From assembly GCA_050260355.1 (NCBI GenBank), contig JBLNBZ010000114.1:1-64000 (forward strand): a stretch of 64,000 nt of DNA, in the 5' to 3' direction. The stretch's first letter is position 1. Each line of letters begins with the position of its first letter. Of the stretch, positions 35,689 through 45,086 are shown in pieces. A program made the position numbers and the translations under genes. This DNA is from CADEFX01 sp050260355 (lineage in GTDB: Bacteria > Pseudomonadota > Alphaproteobacteria > Rhizobiales > Hyphomicrobiaceae). Under the pieces are notes generated by a model. It did no database searches. It had not been told where the DNA came from and saw only the letters and a program-made list of their open reading frames with translations.

Positions 35689-37512
35689 GTGTGTGCCATT
35701 CGCCCACGTGGATCCCGACGGCTATGCCATCGGATAGCTGCCGGATTGGTTGCGCTGTCCGTTGCGCACGCTGCGGTGCTGCCCGCGGCCGCCCAGGCGA
35801 TCACCAAGGCCGAGTACGAGGCTTGCCAGGCGCAAGATGAAGCGTCTTTCCGCTCCGCGATCGAGACGCTGACGACCAACGCATTGCAGAGGGGCATAGC
35901 TGGCCTCGACTACCGCAGCATCGTCAAGGAGGAGTGGCGGCGCGGCGGCATGGACGCGATCCTGGCCACGCGCATCGACGAGGCCGTCAACGAGCTCCGC
36001 GAGGAGACGAGCTGGTGGCGGCTGATCGGCTCTTTGACCTCGCGGGAGGCTGCCCAGCAGCTCGCGACATCGGTCGCCGAGAGGGTTTTTCAGCGCTCAG
36101 AGGCGGTGAAAAAAGCGATCGAGGGCGTCGCCACGGGCGTCGGCAAAGAGGTCGGCAAACGCATCGAGCTGGCGATTGTGGACACAGCCGAGCCTGCAGC
36201 GCAGTGCCTGCAGGCGTTCCTGGGCCCGCGCTACGGGTCGACCGTCGCCAGCGTGGTCAGCCGTGATACCGGCAAGGAGTTCACCATCGATCCGGCCAAG
36301 GCGACGGCGCAGATCTCCACCGGCCAGGTCCTGGTAGAAGGCAGCGAGGGGCTGACGGGCGCGGTGATCCTGCTCGTGCGCCGCCAGCTGTCGAACATGG
36401 CGACCCGCGTAGGCCAGCGCCTTGTCGGGGCGATTCTGGGCAGGATCGTCTCGATCGTCGCAGGCGGGGTCGGGGTCGTCCTGATCGCCAAGGACGTGTG
36501 GGATTTGCGTCACGGCGTCCTGCCGATCGTCGCCGACGAGATGAAATCCGCCGACACGCGCGACAAGATCCAGGAGGAGCTGGCGCGCTCCATCAGCGAG
36601 CAGATCAGCGAGCATGTACGTGACATCGGCGCCAAGACGGCCGATCGCATCCTCGAGATCTGGGTCGACTTTCGCCGTGCCCACACAAGCGTGCTCGCAT
36701 TGGCTGACAAGAACGAAGGGTTCCGCAAATTCCTCGACACCATTGGGCCCGAAAGCTTGAGCCGGCTCGACGAGGTGGTCGCACTGCTGCTGGCGAGCGA
36801 AGGCGAGCCTGCAATCCTGAAGCGCCTCGGCGATGGCACCTTGCGGGAAGCGGTGCACAAGCTGCCATCGCAGGCGCTCGAAATCGCACGTGAGACGCGA
36901 TCGTTGGAGACCGCGTTCCAGTGGAGGGCGCTTGCCGGCGATACCCTGCCCAAGGTGGCCGAGTACGAGATCTATCGCCGCAATGGACCGGGCGAGTTCA
37001 CCAAGGCGTCGCTGGCGCGCACTCTGAGCTTGGAAGATCGGGTTGCGATCGGTCGCCTTGCCTCGCTGAAAGGCAGCGTGCGTGAGCCGCTGCTCGAGCT
37101 GTCCGACAATGACCTGAAACGGCTGGCCCGTGCGTTGCCCGAGCCGGAGCTCGCCTCGCTCTCCGGCTACCTCACCGGCCTGGAACGGTCAGCGAGCCAG
37201 CGCCTGCTGGCGGCGATCGCCCAGAGCCCGGCGAAGATGCAGGTGATCGCCAGCCCCGGCGTGCGCAGCGCGATTTTGCAGAGCCGTGATCAGAACGCGG
37301 CCATAAGCGTGATGCTCCGGTCCGATTCTTTGTTCGATCCCCTGACGTTCGGCAGCGACGTGGCCCTCGTGCGCGACGGCCGGATCAGCCCCTGGCTGCT
37401 GTGGTCACGCTATCCCATTGTCCTTGCTGCCCTCGGGTTCATCGGCTTTGTCGTCCTGATGGTGGTCTGGCGCCTGCTCTTCGGGCGACGCACACGGCCC
37501 TCCTACTACTAG
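35689..37512 (+). CDS. large exported or membrane protein of unknown function
   Basis: 607-residue protein I do not recognise. It has a signal-like N-terminus (RIAAGLVALSVAHAAVLPAAAQA), then a long helical region with a hydrophobic stretch near residues 255-270 (LVGAILGRIVSIVAGGVGVVL), amphipathic helices with many Arg/Glu pairs, and a C-terminal membrane helix (IVLAALGFIGFVVLMVVWRLL) ending in RRTRPSYY. The layout suggests a periplasmic helical body held by the C-terminal anchor. Start is GTG 35689 with GGAAGAGAGA upstream. A YbjQ-family gene follows after 27 bases, probably in the same operon. Confidence 0.75.
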   Translation: MCAIRPRGSRRLCHRIAAGLVALSVAHAAVLPAAAQAITKAEYEACQAQDEASFRSAIETLTTNALQRGIAGLDYRSIVKEEWRRGGMDAILATRIDEAVNELREETSWWRLIGSLTSREAAQQLATSVAERVFQRSEAVKKAIEGVATGVGKEVGKRIELAIVDTAEPAAQCLQAFLGPRYGSTVASVVSRDTGKEFTIDPAKATAQISTGQVLVEGSEGLTGAVILLVRRQLSNMATRVGQRLVGAILGRIVSIVAGGVGVVLIAKDVWDLRHGVLPIVADEMKSADTRDKIQEELARSISEQISEHVRDIGAKTADRILEIWVDFRRAHTSVLALADKNEGFRKFLDTIGPESLSRLDEVVALLLASEGEPAILKRLGDGTLREAVHKLPSQALEIARETRSLETAFQWRALAGDTLPKVAEYEIYRRNGPGEFTKASLARTLSLEDRVAIGRLASLKGSVREPLLELSDNDLKRLARALPEPELASLSGYLTGLERSASQRLLAAIAQSPAKMQVIASPGVRSAILQSRDQNAAISVMLRSDSLFDPLTFGSDVALVRDGRISPWLLWSRYPIVLAALGFIGFVVLMVVWRLLFGRRTRPSYY

Positions 37513-37539
37513 CCTGTCGCTCGGCCACGGAAAGGCCCC

Positions 37540-37866
37540 ATGCTGCTTACCACCACCGACACGATCGATGCGGCCAGCGGCATTGAGCGCGGCGAGATCG
37601 TCTTCGCTTGCGCCGTCAGCGGCGCCAACCTCGTTCGCGACATGCGGGAGGCCATCATCAACGCCGTCGGCGGGCACATGACGAAATACGAGGCCCTGCT
37701 CGACAAAACCATTGCGCGCGCCCTGGACACCCTGGCTGAACGCGCACGCGCCAAGGGCTATGACGGCGTGCTCGGGATTCGCATCTCCCATCCCGTGATC
37801 ACCAGCGGCGCTATCGAGGTCGTGGTGAGCGGTACCGGCTTCCGATACGCGGCGGCGCAACGATAG
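37540..37866 (+). CDS. YbjQ/UPF0145-family protein
   Basis: 108-residue homologue of the YbjQ family: start LLTTTDTIDAASGIERGEIVFACAVSGANLVRD, then GGHMTKYEALLDKTIARALDTL and the end ISHPVITSGAIEVVVSGTG. Family members form pentameric beta assemblies of unknown function and are sometimes labelled heavy-metal-binding. The usual GRS.xYE signature is partly altered (GGHMTKYE). It lies downstream of the 607-residue gene. Confidence 0.8.
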   Translation: MLLTTTDTIDAASGIERGEIVFACAVSGANLVRDMREAIINAVGGHMTKYEALLDKTIARALDTLAERARAKGYDGVLGIRISHPVITSGAIEVVVSGTGFRYAAAQR

Positions 37867-38004
37867 CCGCCCATAGCCCCCTAGTTGCCAACAACCGATC
37901 CCTACCGCCGGTGTCATATGGGGCACGCGCTGCTATAAGCCCGACTGCAAATGCGAATCGGCGCTCCCGCAGCGCAACGAGCTCGTCGGGGAAGGGGGTC
38001 CATC

Positions 38005-38181
38005 ATGGCTTTGAAAGCACCGGGCATTCTCACGTTCATGCTGTCCGTGATACTGGCGGTCTGCGTGCTCATTGTACGGTTCTTCGGCGCCTCTATCCCG
38101 CTCGTGAACGGCAACGAGTTCTGGTTCCTCCTGCTCGCCCACATCATCCTCGTGCTCGGCTGCATCATGCGCGGTTTGTGA
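38005..38181 (+). CDS. small two-helix membrane protein
   Basis: 58-residue protein with two hydrophobic helices (GILTFMLSVILAVCVLIV and FWFLLLAHIILVLGCIM) joined by a short loop with GASIPLVNGNE. GAAGGGGGT precedes the ATG well. Similar short proteins occur widely in Rhizobiales without known function. I consider it a real gene because of the RBS and balanced membrane topology. Confidence 0.65.
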   Translation: MALKAPGILTFMLSVILAVCVLIVRFFGASIPLVNGNEFWFLLLAHIILVLGCIMRGL

Positions 38182-38327
38182 GCAACACCGCTGGACCTAT
38201 CCCCAGCCCTGTGATGCCAGGCCCCATTCCCGCCGCATCTGGCTGCCCAAGGTTTCAGATGAGGTCTTCTGTCGCGCGGCCATTGGTGGTCTGGGCGACG
38301 ATCTCGAGTTGGGTGTTAATCTGCACC

Positions 38328-38516
38328 ATGCTGAGTGAACGCAACAAAAGCTCAGGTGGCAGCGGATACAGCCGCAGGATCCGGGAACGGTCCCGCGACA
38401 TTTATGCGGCTATCGCGCTCACGCTGGCAGCGCTGACGCTGCTTGGCCTGACCTTCGCTAACAGGTCGCCGGCGCCACAGCCGGTCGCCAGCACGGCCGA
38501 TTTCAATCGCAACTAG
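38328..38516 (+). CDS. possible small single-span membrane protein
   Basis: 62-residue frame: a basic, Ser/Arg-rich N-terminus (SRRIRERSRDIY), one membrane helix (AAIALTLAALTLLGLTFA) and a short tail. No good RBS is visible ahead of the ATG and I know no family. The positive-inside topology supports it being real, but the evidence is thin. Confidence 0.35.
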   Translation: MLSERNKSSGGSGYSRRIRERSRDIYAAIALTLAALTLLGLTFANRSPAPQPVASTADFNRN

Positions 38517-38558
38517 CTGCGCTTCCCTGCCATCGCTCCTCGATCGGCAGGGCTGTGG

Positions 38559-39338
38559 CTACCTCGCTGTCCAACCACCGTCGATCGAGTAGTTCGCCCC
38601 TGTGATGGACCGGGCTGCATCGCTTGCGAGGAAGACCGCGAGCGCACCGATCTCCTCTACATTGACGAAGCGCCGCGTCGGCTGCTCGCTCAGCAAATCC
38701 TTTTTCAGCTCCTCGATTGTGACCCCCTTGGAACGCGCAAGATCAGGAAGCTGTCGCTCCACGAGCGGAGTCCACACGAACCCGGGTGAGATCGCGTTCG
38801 AGGTGACGCCGGTCTCCGCGAGCTCCAGCGCAACGACCTTGGTGAATCCGGCCAGCCCATGCTTGGCCGCGACATAGGCGGTCTTGTAGGGCGAGGCCAC
38901 CAGCGAGTGCGCGGAGCAGATGTTGATGATGCGGCCCCAGCCGCGGCGCTTCATCCCTGGCACGGCAGACCGCACGGCATGAAATGCCGATGACAGGTTG
39001 ATGGCAATGATGGCGTCCCACTTCTCGATGGGAAATTCCTCGACCGGCGCCACATGCTGGATCCCGGCATTGTTGACAAGAATGTCGACGGACCCGAAGT
39101 CCCGCTCGGTACGCTCAATCATCGCTGCGATCTGGTTGTGCCGCAGCATGTCGGCCGGGTCGAACACAACCCGCGTGCCCGATTTCGCCACCTGCCGGAT
39201 CGCCGCTTCATTGCTTGTTGCGTCGCCCAACCCGTTGACGACCACGTTGGCGCCCGCCTCGGCGAATGCAGTCGCAATGGCGAGCCCTATGCCCGATGTC
39301 GAGCCTGTAACGACGGCTGTGCGGTTCTGGAGCTGCAT
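38559..39338 (-). CDS. bdhA: 3-hydroxybutyrate dehydrogenase
   Basis: 259-residue classical SDR. TGSTSGIG binds NAD, NNAGIQHVAPVE is the family substrate-loop region, and the catalytic set is Ser142, Tyr155 and Lys159 (SAHSLVASPYKTAYVAAK region). The C-terminal segment is typical of BdhA, which oxidises D-3-hydroxybutyrate to acetoacetate during PHB use. Its ATG overlaps the stop of the upstream GT39 gene by one base (TGATG). Confidence 0.92.
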   Translation of the reverse strand: MQLQNRTAVVTGSTSGIGLAIATAFAEAGANVVVNGLGDATSNEAAIRQVAKSGTRVVFDPADMLRHNQIAAMIERTERDFGSVDILVNNAGIQHVAPVEEFPIEKWDAIIAINLSSAFHAVRSAVPGMKRRGWGRIINICSAHSLVASPYKTAYVAAKHGLAGFTKVVALELAETGVTSNAISPGFVWTPLVERQLPDLARSKGVTIEELKKDLLSEQPTRRFVNVEEIGALAVFLASDAARSITGANYSIDGGWTAR

Positions 39339-40855
39339 CAGTGGGACTCCTTCGAGGGCGAGTTGAATCGGAAGCCTGAGAGAGAGAACAAGCGAATGCG
39401 ACGCGTTTCGGCGGCGCCGGCGGCAATCTGGCGCTCGCCAAGCGGCTCGACGCGGTCGAAGTGGCGCGTGACCGGCCCGGGGTCGGCGCGCACGCTGATC
39501 AAGAGGACAGGGCCTGTGCCGCCGCGATAGGGCCGCGTGAGCTCGTAATGGTCGAGCGGGCGCCCTGCATTGCGCCAGGCAAGGACGGCCGTCGGGTCCG
39601 GCCGCAGATAGTAGAGAAGCTCAGCCGTCAGCGAGCGATCGTCGGTGATGACCGCGGCAAAGGGCCGCCCGTGCTCCCGGGCTTCGTCAAGCGCGCCGCG
39701 CGCGGTCTCGGCCATCGCGCGCCAACCGAGCATGCGTGCGAGAGGGTCGCCGGCGAATGGGAGCCGGAAGCGACCGGCCTGCCAGGTCGCAAGCCCCAGC
39801 GCACACGCGAGCAGCACGTGCAGGACGATGGCGGCGGTCAGCCAACCTTTTGCGCTGCGCATCAACCTGGCCGTGACGAGCACGCTGGCCGCCACATAGG
39901 CCGTCGCGGCCCAGTTGGCGTGCGCGCGTGACACGAAAGCCTGAACGGCGATGACGGCAATGACCGGAAGCGAGAAGGCCAGGAGCATGCGCTCCCTCTC
40001 GTTCAGCCTGCCGCGCCAACCCTGCCATGTGATCCAACCCAGCGCCGCAAACAGAATCGGCCCGAATACGCCGAACTGGGCGCCGAGGAACTCGAAACCC
40101 TTGCCGACATTCAGCAACGCGCCTCCCCACTTGGCGTTGTCGGCCGTATGGGCGAGCGTGGCGAAGCCGTTTGACAGATTCCAGGCGATATTGGGAACAA
40201 TCAGCACGACGCCCATCGCGTAACCCGCATAAAGGCGCGGATCTCGCAATAGAGCGCGCGATCCCGGCAGGAACGCCATCGCAGCGAGCATGGAGAGCGG
40301 GAAGAACACCATCGCATACTTGGCATTGAGGCCGAGTCCCATCCCGAGCCCCAGCAGGACGGCCGGCCACCAGGCCTTGGTCTCGAGAAGCTCCAGGAAG
40401 CCCCACAGGGCCAGCGCCCAGAAAAAAAGGAGCGGAACGTCGGTCGAGATGATGCCTGAGGAGACCGATACGCCTGGCAGCGTAACGAACACCAGCGCCG
40501 ACCAGAGGCCGACGGCGGGATTATAAAGGCGGCGCCCGATCATGTAGATCACGAGCGCGGTGGCGCAGTGGAAGATCGGTGCAGGGAGCCGGATGCAGAA
40601 CTCGCTCGAGCCACAGGTGGCGGTGGCAGCACTGATGACCCATGCGATCAGCGGCGGCTTGGAGTAGTAGCCGAAGGCAGGCTCCAAGCTCCAGGACCAG
40701 TATTGCGCCTCATCGAAAAACAGGTCGGTGGCATTGAGCCAGAGCGCGAGGATGCGGACCGCCAGAACCAGGCCCAGCGCGCCCCACAACAGCACCTGCG
40801 TGTGGGCAGGCGCGCCAGCGGCGGCATGACTGTCCTGATCCAGAGCAGCTCTCAC
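39338..40855 (-). CDS. GT39/ArnT-like membrane glycosyltransferase
   Basis: 505-residue polytopic protein of the PMT/ArnT superfamily. The first periplasmic loop has the DEAQYWSWSLEP and GYYSKPPLIAW pattern that contains the catalytic Asp and the lipid-linked donor site. About eleven hydrophobic segments precede a soluble C-terminal region (residues about 390-505). It likely transfers a sugar from a polyprenyl phosphate carrier to lipid A or another acceptor. It is divergent from a GT2 and a LABN-domain gene, which could make and flip the donor. Confidence 0.87.
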   Translation of the reverse strand: MRAALDQDSHAAAGAPAHTQVLLWGALGLVLAVRILALWLNATDLFFDEAQYWSWSLEPAFGYYSKPPLIAWVISAATATCGSSEFCIRLPAPIFHCATALVIYMIGRRLYNPAVGLWSALVFVTLPGVSVSSGIISTDVPLLFFWALALWGFLELLETKAWWPAVLLGLGMGLGLNAKYAMVFFPLSMLAAMAFLPGSRALLRDPRLYAGYAMGVVLIVPNIAWNLSNGFATLAHTADNAKWGGALLNVGKGFEFLGAQFGVFGPILFAALGWITWQGWRGRLNERERMLLAFSLPVIAVIAVQAFVSRAHANWAATAYVAASVLVTARLMRSAKGWLTAAIVLHVLLACALGLATWQAGRFRLPFAGDPLARMLGWRAMAETARGALDEAREHGRPFAAVITDDRSLTAELLYYLRPDPTAVLAWRNAGRPLDHYELTRPYRGGTGPVLLISVRADPGPVTRHFDRVEPLGERQIAAGAAETRRIRLFSLSGFRFNSPSKESH

Positions 40856-41061
40856 ATCACCCAGTCCAGAGCACTGATCGCAACGCGATCAAATCGCCGA
40901 TCAGCCCAACTGCTGGCTCATTTACTAGGTTGAGTGCGTATGAGAAAGCTTGATATGACTGCTGCGGCCCGTTGGCCGTGGGCGACGGCCGAAAGCCACC
41001 AGTCGAGCCGCCTGACTTGGGTGCTGCAGGATGGCCCGCTCTAGCACAGGAGCGACCCAGA

Positions 41062-41868
41062 ATGCGCGTTTCCGTCGTCATTCCGGCACTGAACGAGGCA
41101 GGCAACATCGGCCGGCTGGTCGAGGAAACGTATTCGGTCGTCCCGCCCGACCTGCTCGCTGAGGTGATCGTCGTCGACGATTGCAGCGAGGACGGCACGT
41201 CGGCGGAAATCAAGACGCTCATCGCCCGCGGCAACTTGCCCGGGCTGCGCTATCTGCGCCACGGCGCTCGCAGCGGTCAGAGTGCGGCGGTACGCACCGG
41301 CGTCTATGCCGCCACCAGCCCGGTGATTGCCACCATGGACGGGGACGGCCAGAACGACCCGCGCGATATCGTAGCCCTCGTCGAACGGCTTGCACCGCCG
41401 GGCGGCAAGGGCGCGGCACTCGTCGGCGGCATCCGCACCAATCGCAAAGCCGAAGGTTCCAAACGACTGGCCTCGCGCGCAGCAAATTGGATCAGGGACG
41501 CGGTCTTGAAGGACCAGTGTCCCGACACCGGGTGCGGCATCAAGGCTTTCTGGCGTGAGGCGTTTGTGCGCCTGCCTTATTTCACCAGCATGCACCGTTA
41601 CCTGCCGGCGCTCTTCTTGACGTACGGCCACGAAACCGCGTACGTGCCCGTCAATGATCGGCCGCGCCTTGCCGGCAAGTCGAAGTACAGCAACCTGGGA
41701 CGCGCACTGATCGGCATCTACGATCTGATCGGGGTGAGCTGGCTCAGAAAGCGGACACGCGTGCCGCTGATCGTCGAGGATCTGCCGGAGGGTCGCCAGG
41801 TGTCCGATCTGACGAACCGGTTCGGCCGTCGCGGCGACCCTGGCCGGCGCGCCGGCGACAAGATCTGA
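41062..41868 (+). CDS. GT2-family glycosyltransferase (polyprenyl-phosphate sugar synthase-like)
   Basis: 268-residue GT-A enzyme: RVSVVIPALNEAGNIGRLVE start, VIVVDDCSEDGT and the metal-binding DGDGQNDP, then RLAGKSKYSNLGRALIGIYDL near the end. This matches the dolichol/undecaprenyl-phosphate mannosyltransferase type (DPM1, ArnC-like) without a membrane tail. It would load a sugar on undecaprenyl phosphate for the divergent GT39 enzyme. ATG 41062 follows AGGAGCGACCC; the frame begins earlier but without family similarity. Confidence 0.88.
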   Translation: MRVSVVIPALNEAGNIGRLVEETYSVVPPDLLAEVIVVDDCSEDGTSAEIKTLIARGNLPGLRYLRHGARSGQSAAVRTGVYAATSPVIATMDGDGQNDPRDIVALVERLAPPGGKGAALVGGIRTNRKAEGSKRLASRAANWIRDAVLKDQCPDTGCGIKAFWREAFVRLPYFTSMHRYLPALFLTYGHETAYVPVNDRPRLAGKSKYSNLGRALIGIYDLIGVSWLRKRTRVPLIVEDLPEGRQVSDLTNRFGRRGDPGRRAGDKI

Positions 41869-41944
41869 CGGGGCGCTGCTTCTGAGCTTTGAGCGTAAGC
41901 GATGCTTGCGCTCTTCGCTGTGCGCCGTGGGACGGGGACGTTGA

Positions 41945-42295
41945 ATGGATCTCTCGAAGCTCGCACAGTGGTGGGCGTCCACCTCGGCGCCTGAGCTGAC
42001 CTGGCTGGCGATCGGCTTCCTGGCTCAGCTCATGTTCTCCATGCGCTTTATCGTGCAATGGCTCGCCAGCGAGCGAGCGCGCCAATCCATAGTCCCCGAA
42101 GCATTCTGGTATTTCAGCTGCGCGGGCGGCCTGATGCTGCTGGCCTACGCCATCTACCGCATGGATCCGGTTTTCATTCTGGGCCAGGCGGGAGGCCTGC
42201 TGATCTATGCGCGCAACATCCACTTCATCTGGCAGCACAAGGCCGAAGCGGCGCCGGTAGCTGCCGCACGGGAGCTGCCCCCGAGCCACAGCTGA
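41945..42295 (+). CDS. lipid A biosynthesis N-terminal (LABN) domain membrane protein
   Basis: 116-residue protein with three to four membrane segments. The LABN signature is clear: AQLMFSMRFIVQWLASERAR, PEAFWYFSCAGGLMLLAYAI and LGQAGGLLIYARNIHFIW. Stand-alone LABN proteins typically sit next to GT2 and GT39 genes and are thought to help handle polyprenyl-linked sugars; that fits here, 76 bases after the GT2 gene. The 273 bases that follow, up to the tRNA, hold no gene. Confidence 0.88.
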   Translation: MDLSKLAQWWASTSAPELTWLAIGFLAQLMFSMRFIVQWLASERARQSIVPEAFWYFSCAGGLMLLAYAIYRMDPVFILGQAGGLLIYARNIHFIWQHKAEAAPVAAARELPPSHS

Positions 42296-42424
42296 GACGA
42301 AGGACCGGCCCTGCGGGGCGGTGTGGAAGCTAGGAACGCGCCCCGCCGACGCGCCGATCATGCCGCCATTGGCCGGCGGACCGAGCCAGGCGGGCTCGCT
42401 TCAACAGCTCTTTTGACAACACAG

Positions 42425-42452
42425 TTCACAAGCCGCCAAAAGCTGCTATAAG
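42425..42452 (+). promoter_or_regulatory. candidate promoter of the initiator tRNA
   Basis: TTCACA (42425-42430), 16 bases, then TATAAG (42447-42452), in the gene-free stretch upstream of the tRNA and in its orientation. A TTGACA at 42413 is too far from the -10 to be the partner. This would give a 5' leader of about 110 bases before the mature tRNA. Confidence 0.4.
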
Positions 42453-42568
42453 GGCGCCGCGGCCAACGGCCGTCCTCGAAAGAGACCAGCGCAGCCATGC
42501 GGCGGCGCGGACTCTGCGCAGTCTCCTGACCATCTTCGGGACGTGATCGGGGTCGCTGCACGTGGTGA

Positions 42569-42645
<77 letters not shown>

Positions 42646-42999
42646 AGCTTTTCAATGACTTAGGAAGCGGCTCCATCCTGCAAAATCTGCCTTGGGTAGC
42701 GGATGGGTAGCAGAGTGGCGGGTGTTTCGAGGTTCGGGCACGCGACGGGCCGTCGCGGTCCAGGCTCATAGGGCTCTCTGCGCGTTGCCAGGCTTGGTGC
42801 AGGTCGATGTCCGCGACTTCCACGTACGGCTGCCGGCTGCAAAGCGGGGGACTCAAGCTCATCGCTCGGCTGAACACGCGGGGAGCCTCTGCGAGGGGTG
42901 CTCTTGCGTGTTCGTCCGATTGACGTGCTGCACAGACACATGCGGGGCTAGCCGAAGCGATTAGAATAGAGTCCTCCGAAGCACACGGCGGGGGATGAG
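42646..42999. other. gene-free flank of the tRNA, presumed element left junction
   Basis: 354 bases between the tRNA and the first accessory gene. I see no gene, no integrase remnant and no second copy of the tRNA 3' end (CCCCCGCAACCA) anywhere later in the window. The minus-strand frame here ends in GVGFEPTTFRL, a known artefact of reading a tRNA-Met gene backwards. If the tRNA is the attachment site, this is the left flank and the other att copy is beyond 64000. Confidence 0.4.
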
Positions 43000-43398
43000 A
43001 TGGCGGGCGACATTGATGCCGTGATAGCGGCGTTGCGCATTGCGCTCGAAGAAGCCCAGAAGAGCGGAGAGACGTTCTGGACGGTGAAGTCTGCGAACCG
43101 GTGGATCAATCAGCTTCCGGGTGCGTGGGCGGGGCGATGGCGACATCTGAAGCTAGCGCCGGAATACTCGCACGATGGTTCGATCGGCCGGCGGGCGTTC
43201 ATCGGTCACGTCAGAGCGACGCTCGCTTATCTTGAAGCGAACCGCGAGGCGATCCGATCCATGCGGATATGGTCCTGGCCCTTGCGAAGGGCAAAACCGC
43301 AGCCCGTCGTCGAGCCCATCGATGCCGAGTTCAAGGACGTGATGTCGGTCGAAAAGCAATTGCCAAAGCCACGCAGGAGCGTCCGAGTTATCAAGTGA
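43000..43398 (+). CDS. hypothetical protein, first gene of the accessory region
   Basis: 132-residue soluble protein. It has an N-terminal helix (DIDAVIAALRIALEEAQKSG), a central WTVKSANRWINQLPGAWAGRW segment and a basic C-terminus (PKPRRSVRVIK). GGGGGATGAG lies directly before the ATG. I recognise no family. It stands alone between the tRNA and the convergent fic gene. Confidence 0.6.
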   Translation: MAGDIDAVIAALRIALEEAQKSGETFWTVKSANRWINQLPGAWAGRWRHLKLAPEYSHDGSIGRRAFIGHVRATLAYLEANREAIRSMRIWSWPLRRAKPQPVVEPIDAEFKDVMSVEKQLPKPRRSVRVIK

Positions 43399-43481
43399 GA
43401 CGCCTTCCGGGCCGGGCCTTCCTTCACCTGCGCGTCTGCGTATGTGTGCGGGCGCTCATTTGTACATCTCACGCGTGGCGC

Positions 43482-45086
43482 CTAGCCCAGGAAGGCTTGC
43501 TCGTAGGCCTCTTCGACGCGTTGCGCCTCGTCGGCGGTCAGGAGCGCGAACTCCTTCTCGCGGGCGCGTTTGGAAAGCTTGCCCTTGTTCTGGCGCAGCA
43601 TGCGGAACAGGAGGTCGATGGTGCGGTCCGGCATCTCGACGATGGCTTCGACGCGCGCCTTGAAGGCATCGTAGCGGCGCAGGTAGTCGGCCTCGTCGGG
43701 CAGGTCCTCGAGCGCCGTCTTCCTCACGCAGGCATAGAGGAACTCCGCCTGGGGCGTGGCGTCGAAGTACCGGTAGAAGTCTCCTGTGTCGTTGAGCACC
43801 TCGACGTTGCCGTCCCGCGTCGGCTTCCACTTCACGAGCGGCAGGACGCGGCGCGAGTAGGTCTCGAGCACCTGGCGGTATTCGTCGATGCGCTCGAGGA
43901 TGGTCGCCGAAACCGGGAATACGATGCCTGGCGGATTGAAGCCGCGCGCCGCCAGCACATGGTGGATGAGATAGCGATGGATGCGGCCGTTGCCGTCCTC
44001 GAACGGGTGCACAAAAACGAACCCGAAAGCCAGCGCGGCGGCGGCGATCACCGGATCGAGGGCCATAGACCTTTCGCGGTCGAACGCGATCATGCCGTCG
44101 ATGAGAGCAGGGAGGTCCTGGTGCCGGGCGCTGATATGGTCCGGGATCGGCGTGCGGGAATCGCGGTCGTGCTCGCCCACGAAGCCGCCCTCGTCGCGCA
44201 GGCCGAGCTTCACGAAGCGGTCGTCGCCGATGACGATCTGCTGCAGGCGCAGGAGCTCGTCGAAATCGAGCGGCTTGCGCCCGGCCTGGCCGATGGCGCG
44301 CCCCCATCGCTGCACGCGGTCCTGGGGTGGGTCCTCGCCCTCGATGACGTAGCTCGCGCGCGAGTCCTTGAGCAGCAGGAAGGCGGCGGTGCGGGCCAGG
44401 AGGTCGGCCGGCACGTCCGCCGCGACCGCGCGGGCGCGCTCGGCGAGGTTCATGTCGACGAAGGCTTCGAGCGCGGGCGTGCGGAAGACCAAGGGACAAA
44501 AGGCCGGCGTGCCGGGCAGGTTGTCGCGCACGCGGTGGCGCGGCGAGTCCTTCGCCGTGCCCGCCCACTGTTGCCTGGGATCGAGCGCGTCGACGTAGTT
44601 GACCTTCCGCGAGTCCGGCAGCTTGAGCGGCTTGCCGAGGAGCCATTCGTAGAGGAACCAGATGCGCCGCGCGTAGATGCCGGTCGGCGTGGCCTTGACC
44701 AGGGCCTCGATCGGTTGAGGTCCGGCGGCGAGGAACAGCTTCTTCAGGACACAGAGATCGATACCCTCGTACTTGAGGGCGAAGGTCAGGTGTCCCTCGA
44801 GGGTGGCGGCGGGCGCATGGCGCGGGGTGAAGAGGCGCCATCCGTCGCGCTCCAGGGTCCGGTGACGCTCGGAGATGGCAGAGAGCGTGAGGGGGATGGG
44901 GACGGCGAGGCCGTAGGCGTCGATCAGAGCGGCATAGCCGGCCGGCGTCGCCTTTTCCGGAAGGCGCCGCTCATGAAAAACCGTGACCGGTCCTGAAAAA
45001 CCTTTGCCCATGCCCTTGGCCATGAAAAAGCGTTCTGGCTCCTGAAATCCGTGTTTGAACACCAAACTACCATGAAAAACCTTCAC
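43482..45086 (-). CDS. Fic-domain protein (probable AMP-transferase, class II)
   Basis: 534 residues from GTG 45086. The Fic motif HPFEDGNGRIHR (360-371) is complete, with catalytic His360. An inhibitory helix motif SxxxEG (Ser245, Glu249, Gly250) lies N-terminal to it, the class II arrangement in which the protein blocks its own ATP site. Residues about 95-155 look like an N-terminal winged-helix-like region (LEGHLTFALKYEGIDLCVLKKLF). Fic enzymes AMPylate target proteins. The first 45 codons run through the repeat array 44972-45129 and lack a clear RBS; starts at 45023 or 45014 are possible. Next upstream is a Doc toxin, also Fic-fold. Confidence 0.85.
   Translation of the reverse strand: MKVFHGSLVFKHGFQEPERFFMAKGMGKGFSGPVTVFHERRLPEKATPAGYAALIDAYGLAVPIPLTLSAISERHRTLERDGWRLFTPRHAPAATLEGHLTFALKYEGIDLCVLKKLFLAAGPQPIEALVKATPTGIYARRIWFLYEWLLGKPLKLPDSRKVNYVDALDPRQQWAGTAKDSPRHRVRDNLPGTPAFCPLVFRTPALEAFVDMNLAERARAVAADVPADLLARTAAFLLLKDSRASYVIEGEDPPQDRVQRWGRAIGQAGRKPLDFDELLRLQQIVIGDDRFVKLGLRDEGGFVGEHDRDSRTPIPDHISARHQDLPALIDGMIAFDRERSMALDPVIAAAALAFGFVFVHPFEDGNGRIHRYLIHHVLAARGFNPPGIVFPVSATILERIDEYRQVLETYSRRVLPLVKWKPTRDGNVEVLNDTGDFYRYFDATPQAEFLYACVRKTALEDLPDEADYLRRYDAFKARVEAIVEMPDRTIDLLFRMLRQNKGKLSKRAREKEFALLTADEAQRVEEAYEQAFLG

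Noticed and set aside
43269..44996. 575-codon plus-strand frame opposite the fic gene
   Set aside because: It is antisense to a protein with complete Fic and inhibitory motifs and shows only low-complexity residues typical of GC-rich shadows.
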